Assembly: GCA_964635975.1 (NCBI GenBank) | Contig: CAZWPO010000014.1 | Location: 1 to 64,000 of the forward strand | DNA from: UBA5314 sp964635975 | GTDB taxonomy: Bacteria > Bacillota > Syntrophomonadia > Syntrophomonadales > Syntrophomonadaceae | DNA length: 64,000 bases | Direction: 5' to 3' | Shown: positions 60,262 to 64,000 of the stretch, in pieces | How the letters are laid out: every line of letters starts with the position of its first letter | Position numbering within the stretch: the stretch's first letter is position 1 | Notes under the pieces: model-generated | What the model saw: the letters and a program-made list of their open reading frames with translations, nothing else | The model's database searches: none | What the model was told of the DNA's origin: nothing | Program-made: the position numbers and the translations under genes

Positions 60262-60747
60262 ATGCTTTTGAGTGGGCAGAGTGCTAATCTTCTGATGTTC
60301 AGCGCTGAATATGACAAGGCTCTGGCTGCATTTATCATTGCCAATGGAGCTCGTGATATGGATGTTGAAGTTACTATGTTTTTTGCTTTCTGGGGGTTAA
60401 TGCTGCTTCGAGACCCTGATAAGTTGACACTCGAGGATAAAAGCATCTATGAAAAGATGTTCTCGCTTGCCACCCCGGCCGGGCCTGAAGGACTTCCTTT
60501 ATCCAGAATGAATATGGCGGGTTTAGGCAAAGTCATGTTGTTAGAAATGATGGGGGAAGAAGATGCTCCGGGACTACCGGTTTTTGTGAAAGCAGCTCGT
60601 AAGAAAGGGGTGCGGATGTGTGCCTGCCAGCTGTCTATGGAAATAATGGGATTCAGGCAGGAGGAACTCATCGATGGGGTTGAAGTGATGGATGTGCAGG
60701 CGTATTTAAAGGATGCAATTAAGGCTGATATGCAGCTTTTTATCTAG
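60262..60747 (+). CDS. DsrE/DsrF/DrsH-like protein
   Basis: 161 residues with the DsrE2-type fold: LLMFSAEYDKALAAFIIANGARDMDVEVTMFFAFWGLMLL, then MRMNMAG-like segment SRMNMAGLGK and GVRMCACQLSMEIMGF carrying two Cys (C-A-C) near 130. DsrE-type proteins carry persulfide sulfur or are peroxiredoxin-related. It lies 77 nt before a cysteine-desulfurase-like gene, supporting a sulfur-transfer role (inference). Confidence 0.88.
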   Translation: MLLSGQSANLLMFSAEYDKALAAFIIANGARDMDVEVTMFFAFWGLMLLRDPDKLTLEDKSIYEKMFSLATPAGPEGLPLSRMNMAGLGKVMLLEMMGEEDAPGLPVFVKAARKKGVRMCACQLSMEIMGFRQEELIDGVEVMDVQAYLKDAIKADMQLFI

Positions 60748-60823
60748 CTTGCTTAATTAGTGTCAATACTGAATGCCGCCTCGTATTATGTATGAGAACA
60801 GTTACTAAAGTGATGATATTGGG

Positions 60824-62230
60824 GTGGAGATAATCAGGCAGCAAATCTTTAATGTTAGACAATTTAGACGCCATATTATGGGCATAGATACTAAAGTGCC
60901 TCTGCGCAGGAGAAAAAAGAGCACCTTTATAAATTTTGATAATGCCGCAAGCACTCCGGCATTGGAGCCGGTGTTTAATAAGACCCGGGAGCTGCTCTCA
61001 TGGTATTCCGGGGTTCACCGGGGTACGGGCTACAAATCTATGATATCCACCCGGGCTTTTGAGCAGGCCCACGAGGTTATATCCACCTTCGTTGGTGCGG
61101 ACCCTATCAGGGATACGGTCATACTGGTCAAAAACACCACCGAAGCTATCAACAAACTATCCTACCGTCTCAATCTATCCCCCCTGGACATAGTGATAAG
61201 CACCATGATGGAGCATCATTCTAACGACCTGCCCTGGCGCAGGAACGGGCATGTATACTACGGAGGGCTTGATGACAGGGGGCGTCTGGACCTAAAAGAT
61301 ATGGAAAAAAAACTTCGGCTCTGGTATCCGAGGGTAAAGCTGATGACCGTATGCGGAGCCTCAAACGTGACCGGTCATATCAATGATATTTACTATTTGG
61401 CCGCTCTGGCTCACGAATACGGTGCCAGGATACTGGTGGACGCAGCCCAGTTGATCCCGCATCAAGCGCTGAATATGAAATCTCACGACCAGCCAGACCA
61501 TATCGATTACCTGGCTTTCTCCGGTCATAAAATATATGCTCCCTATGGATGCGGCGCCCTGATTGGACACCGGGATACTTTTCTGAAAGGTGAGCCGGAC
61601 TATGTGGGCGGAGGAACCGTATACATGGTAGCCCCTGGCCGGGTTGTTTGGGCGGGACTTCCAGACCGCGAAGAAGCCGGATCTCCCAATGTGGTGGGGG
61701 CTTTTACACTTGCTGAAACACTCAAATTCATCAAAGGATGGGGAATTGCAGGGATAGCCGATTATGAGCAGGAACTATGCGAATATGCGATCCGCCTCAT
61801 GCGAGGTGTAAAAGGGATTACTATATATGGCGATTTCCCCCGCGTTGGAGTGATCAGTTTTAATGTGAAAGGAATCAATCACAGTTTATTGGGTGCTATT
61901 TTATGTTATGAAGAGGGGATAGGGGTACGGACCGGCTGTTTTTGCGCCCAGCCATATGTGAGGTATCTTCTCGGTGAGAGCTACGCCGAGCTTGCTCATG
62001 CCAACGAAATTCATGCCTGGCAGATGCCAGGCATGGTGAGAATAAGTCTTGGCGCTTACAACACTGTAGATGAAGTAAATAAAATGGTGGACCTGCTCTC
62101 CGATATAGCTTCAAACCTGAAAGACTACCACAAAGACTATGTCCTTGATCTCGAGATCGGCTCATACCGACCGCGGTCTTCTTCATTGAATAGTTTTGAT
62201 CCGGGTATAAATAAACCGTCAATTATCTAA
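60824..62230 (+). CDS. Class V aminotransferase, cysteine-desulfurase-like
   Basis: 468 residues, longer than SufS/CsdA (~410) with about 35 extra at each end. FINFDNAASTPALEPV, NTTEAINKLSYRL, LVDAAQLIPHQ, the PLP Lys in YLAFSGHKIYAPYGCGALIG (near 230) and the catalytic-loop Cys in GVRTGCFCAQPYVRYLLG near 370. Likely releases sulfur from cysteine to a partner such as the DsrE-like protein, though other PLP chemistry is possible. GTG 60824 was taken as start; no strong ribosome site is visible. Confidence 0.85.
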   Translation: MEIIRQQIFNVRQFRRHIMGIDTKVPLRRRKKSTFINFDNAASTPALEPVFNKTRELLSWYSGVHRGTGYKSMISTRAFEQAHEVISTFVGADPIRDTVILVKNTTEAINKLSYRLNLSPLDIVISTMMEHHSNDLPWRRNGHVYYGGLDDRGRLDLKDMEKKLRLWYPRVKLMTVCGASNVTGHINDIYYLAALAHEYGARILVDAAQLIPHQALNMKSHDQPDHIDYLAFSGHKIYAPYGCGALIGHRDTFLKGEPDYVGGGTVYMVAPGRVVWAGLPDREEAGSPNVVGAFTLAETLKFIKGWGIAGIADYEQELCEYAIRLMRGVKGITIYGDFPRVGVISFNVKGINHSLLGAILCYEEGIGVRTGCFCAQPYVRYLLGESYAELAHANEIHAWQMPGMVRISLGAYNTVDEVNKMVDLLSDIASNLKDYHKDYVLDLEIGSYRPRSSSLNSFDPGINKPSII

Positions 62231-62253
62231 ATCAACAGAATAAACATTAGTTG

Positions 62254-62829
62254 TTATTTGTTGAGTATCAGAGAATAAAGCTCAGCCCGGGTTTCAGCTT
62301 TAGTTTCAAAAAGCCCCCTGACTGCTGAAGTCACCGTTAGGGCGCCAGGCTTTTTTATACCTCTCATAGTCATACACATATGCTCAGCCTGGATCACTAC
62401 TGCGACTCCATACGGATTGAGGGTCTTATTGATACAATCAGCGATCTGAGAAGTCAAACGCTCCTGCAGCTGGGGCCGGCTGGCATAGACTTCGGTCACC
62501 CTTGCCAGTTTGCTGATGCCCACTACTTTACCTCCTCTGGGGATGTAAGCAACATGTGCTTTCCCGTAGAAAGGCAGCAGGTGATGTTCGCATATTGAAT
62601 ATAGGGGTATGTCCTTTACCAGTACCAGCTCATCATGAAACTCGGTGAAAGAAACATCCAGGAGTTCATGCGGGTCTTCATTGATCCCTGAAAACACTTC
62701 TTCATACAGGCTGGCCATCCGACGCGGAGTATCCAGCAATCCCTCTCTAGATGGATCTTCTCCGATAGCCTCCAAGAGCATTTTTACCGCAACTTCTATT
62801 TTATCCTTATCGATTCCTGGTTTGGCCAT
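62254..62829 (-). CDS. folE: GTP cyclohydrolase I
   Basis: 191 residues, canonical Fol[23 protein letters not shown], zinc Cys/His in [43 protein letters not shown] and [15 protein letters not shown]. It makes dihydroneopterin triphosphate from GTP for folate and, via QueD, queuosine precursors. It is monocistronic; other folate genes are not nearby, although fhs is 2 kb away. Confidence 0.97.
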   Translation of the reverse strand: MAKPGIDKDKIEVAVKMLLEAIGEDPSREGLLDTPRRMASLYEEVFSGINEDPHELLDVSFTEFHDELVLVKDIPLYSICEHHLLPFYGKAHVAYIPRGGKVVGISKLARVTEVYASRPQLQERLTSQIADCINKTLNPYGVAVVIQAEHMCMTMRGIKKPGALTVTSAVRGLFETKAETRAELYSLILNK

Positions 62830-63023
62830 TTTCTTCCCACCTTTAATATTTAAATCGGCTCGTCAATTTCAACAATCAACATAAGTCTATAATAGCAGAA
62901 AAAAACACAAAATATTTGTGGATGATAATTGGTCAGCAGTTTTTTGCATTCATTTGAGTGTTCAAAAGGGAAAAAGAATAGTTATGTAGAAAATTATTCT
63001 TCATATTCCTGAATTTATGAAGG

Positions 63024-63752
63024 ATGGACTTTGATTTGAGATTAGCCAAGTTTTTAGCGCAGGCCGGAATAACTTCCAGGCGAAAGGCTGAAACGCTAAT
63101 TAGCCAGGGGCGAGTTAGCATCAACGGCGAAGTTGCTCTTCTGCAGGGAACCAGGGTCGATCCTGAGTCGGATTTAGTGCTGCTGGATGGGAAGGTGCTG
63201 AAGTTTGAGAGTAAAGTATATATTCTCTTAAACAAACCTCCCGGTTATTTAAGCAGCCTGAGCGATCCGCAGGGTCGGCCAACCGTGGCTGACCTGGTAA
63301 AAGGTCTGGGAACCAGGGTATACCCGGTAGGAAGGCTGGATTATGATACTGAAGGTCTGCTGTTGATGACCAATGACGGGCAATTCACGAATTTAATGAC
63401 CCATCCCCGTTACGGAATAAAGAAAAAATACCAGGCCGCTCTTCAGGGGCGCATCAGCGAAAAAGCCCTGCAGCAGCTTCGCCAGGGAGTGCAGCTTGAT
63501 GACGGGATTACGGCTCCGGCTTCAGTTCGAATAATAAAGAACGACGAACAAACCAGCCTGGTTGAAATAGAAATTGGTGAAGGGAAAAAGCGCGAAGTAC
63601 GCAGGATGTGTGCGGCTGTAGGTTTTCCGGTAATCACCTTGAAGCGAATTTCCTTCGGCTTCTTAAACCTGAGGGGCGTCCAAAAAGGAAAGTACCGCTT
63701 TCTTACCCCTGGAGAAGTAGGCCGCTTGAAGTCTTCCATTACAAAATCGTGA
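63024..63752 (+). CDS. Ribosomal large subunit pseudouridine synthase, RluB family
   Basis: 242 residues. N-terminal S4 domain (LRLAKFLAQAGITSRRKAETLISQGRVSING), then the RsuA/RluB catalytic domain with VGRLDYDTEGLLLMTNDG (catalytic Asp) and KKREVRRMCAAVGFPVITLKRISFG. It modifies a uridine in 23S rRNA (position 2605-type in RluB). The start may be TTG 63036 since GAAGG touches the ATG at 63024. Confidence 0.93.
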   Translation: MDFDLRLAKFLAQAGITSRRKAETLISQGRVSINGEVALLQGTRVDPESDLVLLDGKVLKFESKVYILLNKPPGYLSSLSDPQGRPTVADLVKGLGTRVYPVGRLDYDTEGLLLMTNDGQFTNLMTHPRYGIKKKYQAALQGRISEKALQQLRQGVQLDDGITAPASVRIIKNDEQTSLVEIEIGEGKKREVRRMCAAVGFPVITLKRISFGFLNLRGVQKGKYRFLTPGEVGRLKSSITKS

Positions 63753-63814
63753 ATGATGAAGCTGTTTTCTATCTTGATATGCAATTTTTATTGAGTTCAG
63801 GAAGGTAAAAAGAT

Positions 63815-64000
63815 TTGAAAGCTCAAAGCCCCTATGGCCTGGGGAAAATGGATGAACTTTATTCCCGGCTGGAGAGCCTGGGCTGCAGGGCCCGGGAATG
63901 GACGCTGGTAGTCTTCGCAGGCGACAACGGCATAAGCCTTGAACGCACCAGCCATTTTGCCCCGCTGGGCTCAGATCAAATAGTGAGAGCACATCTGTCG
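63815..64000 (+). CDS. cobT: CobT-like DMB phosphoribosyltransferase, 5' part only
   Basis: An open frame from TTG 63815 (GGAAGG about 10 nt upstream) runs off the window without a stop: 62 residues. KMDELYSRLESLG, then TLVVFAGDNGIS and SHFAPLGSDQIVRAHL match the start of nicotinate-nucleotide:dimethylbenzimidazole phosphoribosyltransferase (AGDHGVs..; here AGDNGIS). It activates the lower base of cobamides, fitting the cobalamin-dependent MetH in this window. The family call rests on a short region. Confidence 0.65.
   Translation, partial: MKAQSPYGLGKMDELYSRLESLGCRAREWTLVVFAGDNGISLERTSHFAPLGSDQIVRAHLS

Overview
The window reads as a chromosomal segment of a spore-forming, strictly anaerobic Gram-positive bacterium of the Clostridia, most like the syntrophic fatty-acid oxidisers (Syntrophomonas and relatives). 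This is inferred from gene content, not from a database search. Sporulation genes (bofC-like, ytfJ, spmA, spmB, a DUF2953 gene), a SAM-I riboswitch, Gram-positive LexA boxes and a type-A-like RNase P RNA point to Clostridia. A long-form acyl-CoA dehydrogenase, FdhD, formate-tetrahydrofolate ligase, a double-cubane-cluster reductase and the oxygen-sensitive homocysteine pathway point to an anaerobe that handles acyl-CoA and one-carbon units.

Layout. 0-6.7 kb: DUF1858-like protein, molbindin, DUF3343 + double-cubane reductase, trmK-nif3, an HD-GYP protein, HU. 6.8-11.1 kb (minus): an imuB-like / dnaE2-like translesion cassette under a LexA-type promoter. 11.1-14.0 kb (minus): acyl-CoA dehydrogenase with a long leader, then rnpB. 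14.3-27.4 kb: small membrane protein, fdhD + RACo-like ferredoxin/ASKHA protein, DUF1015, PHP phosphatase, Ca2+/Na+ antiporter, RidA, a K+ channel broken by an in-frame stop, acyltransferase, CBS pyrophosphatase, yifB, holin-like protein. 27.5-32.8 kb: SAM-I riboswitch, a MetH without reactivation domain, then DUF39 / NIL-ferredoxin / UPF0280, which together form a sulfide-to-homocysteine-to-methionine block. 33-45 kb: nadE, ICMT-like methyltransferase, yebC, bofC, ruvCAB, queH-queA-tgt, yajC-HD-secD-secF. 45.5-64 kb: lysA, APC permease, NUDIX + R15P-isomerase-like pair, DHH-CBS-tRNA nucleotidyltransferase, site-2 protease, scpA-scpB, sporulation genes, fhs, DsrE + cysteine-desulfurase-like pair, folE, rluB-like gene and the 5' end of a cobT-like gene running off the window. 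A 100-N scaffold gap sits in scpA; its flanks share the same 55 bases, so it is probably an assembly artefact.

Most unusual observation. Two intergenic loci, downstream of yebC (35.5 kb) and secF (45.0 kb), carry a 152-bp structured element inserted beside a rho-independent terminator so that the whole terminator hairpin (24 or 25 bp, different at each locus) is repeated on both sides. The element is in opposite orientations at the two loci, has imperfect TCAG..CTGA ends, and keeps its inner stem while the stem sequence changes. At secF two copies are in exact 177-bp tandem. This looks like a small mobile element that targets terminator hairpins and restores the terminator by target duplication. 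A separate 161-bp hairpin element with long inverted ends lies before the ICMT-like gene, and a ~75-bp dispersed repeat occurs beside rnpB and lysA.
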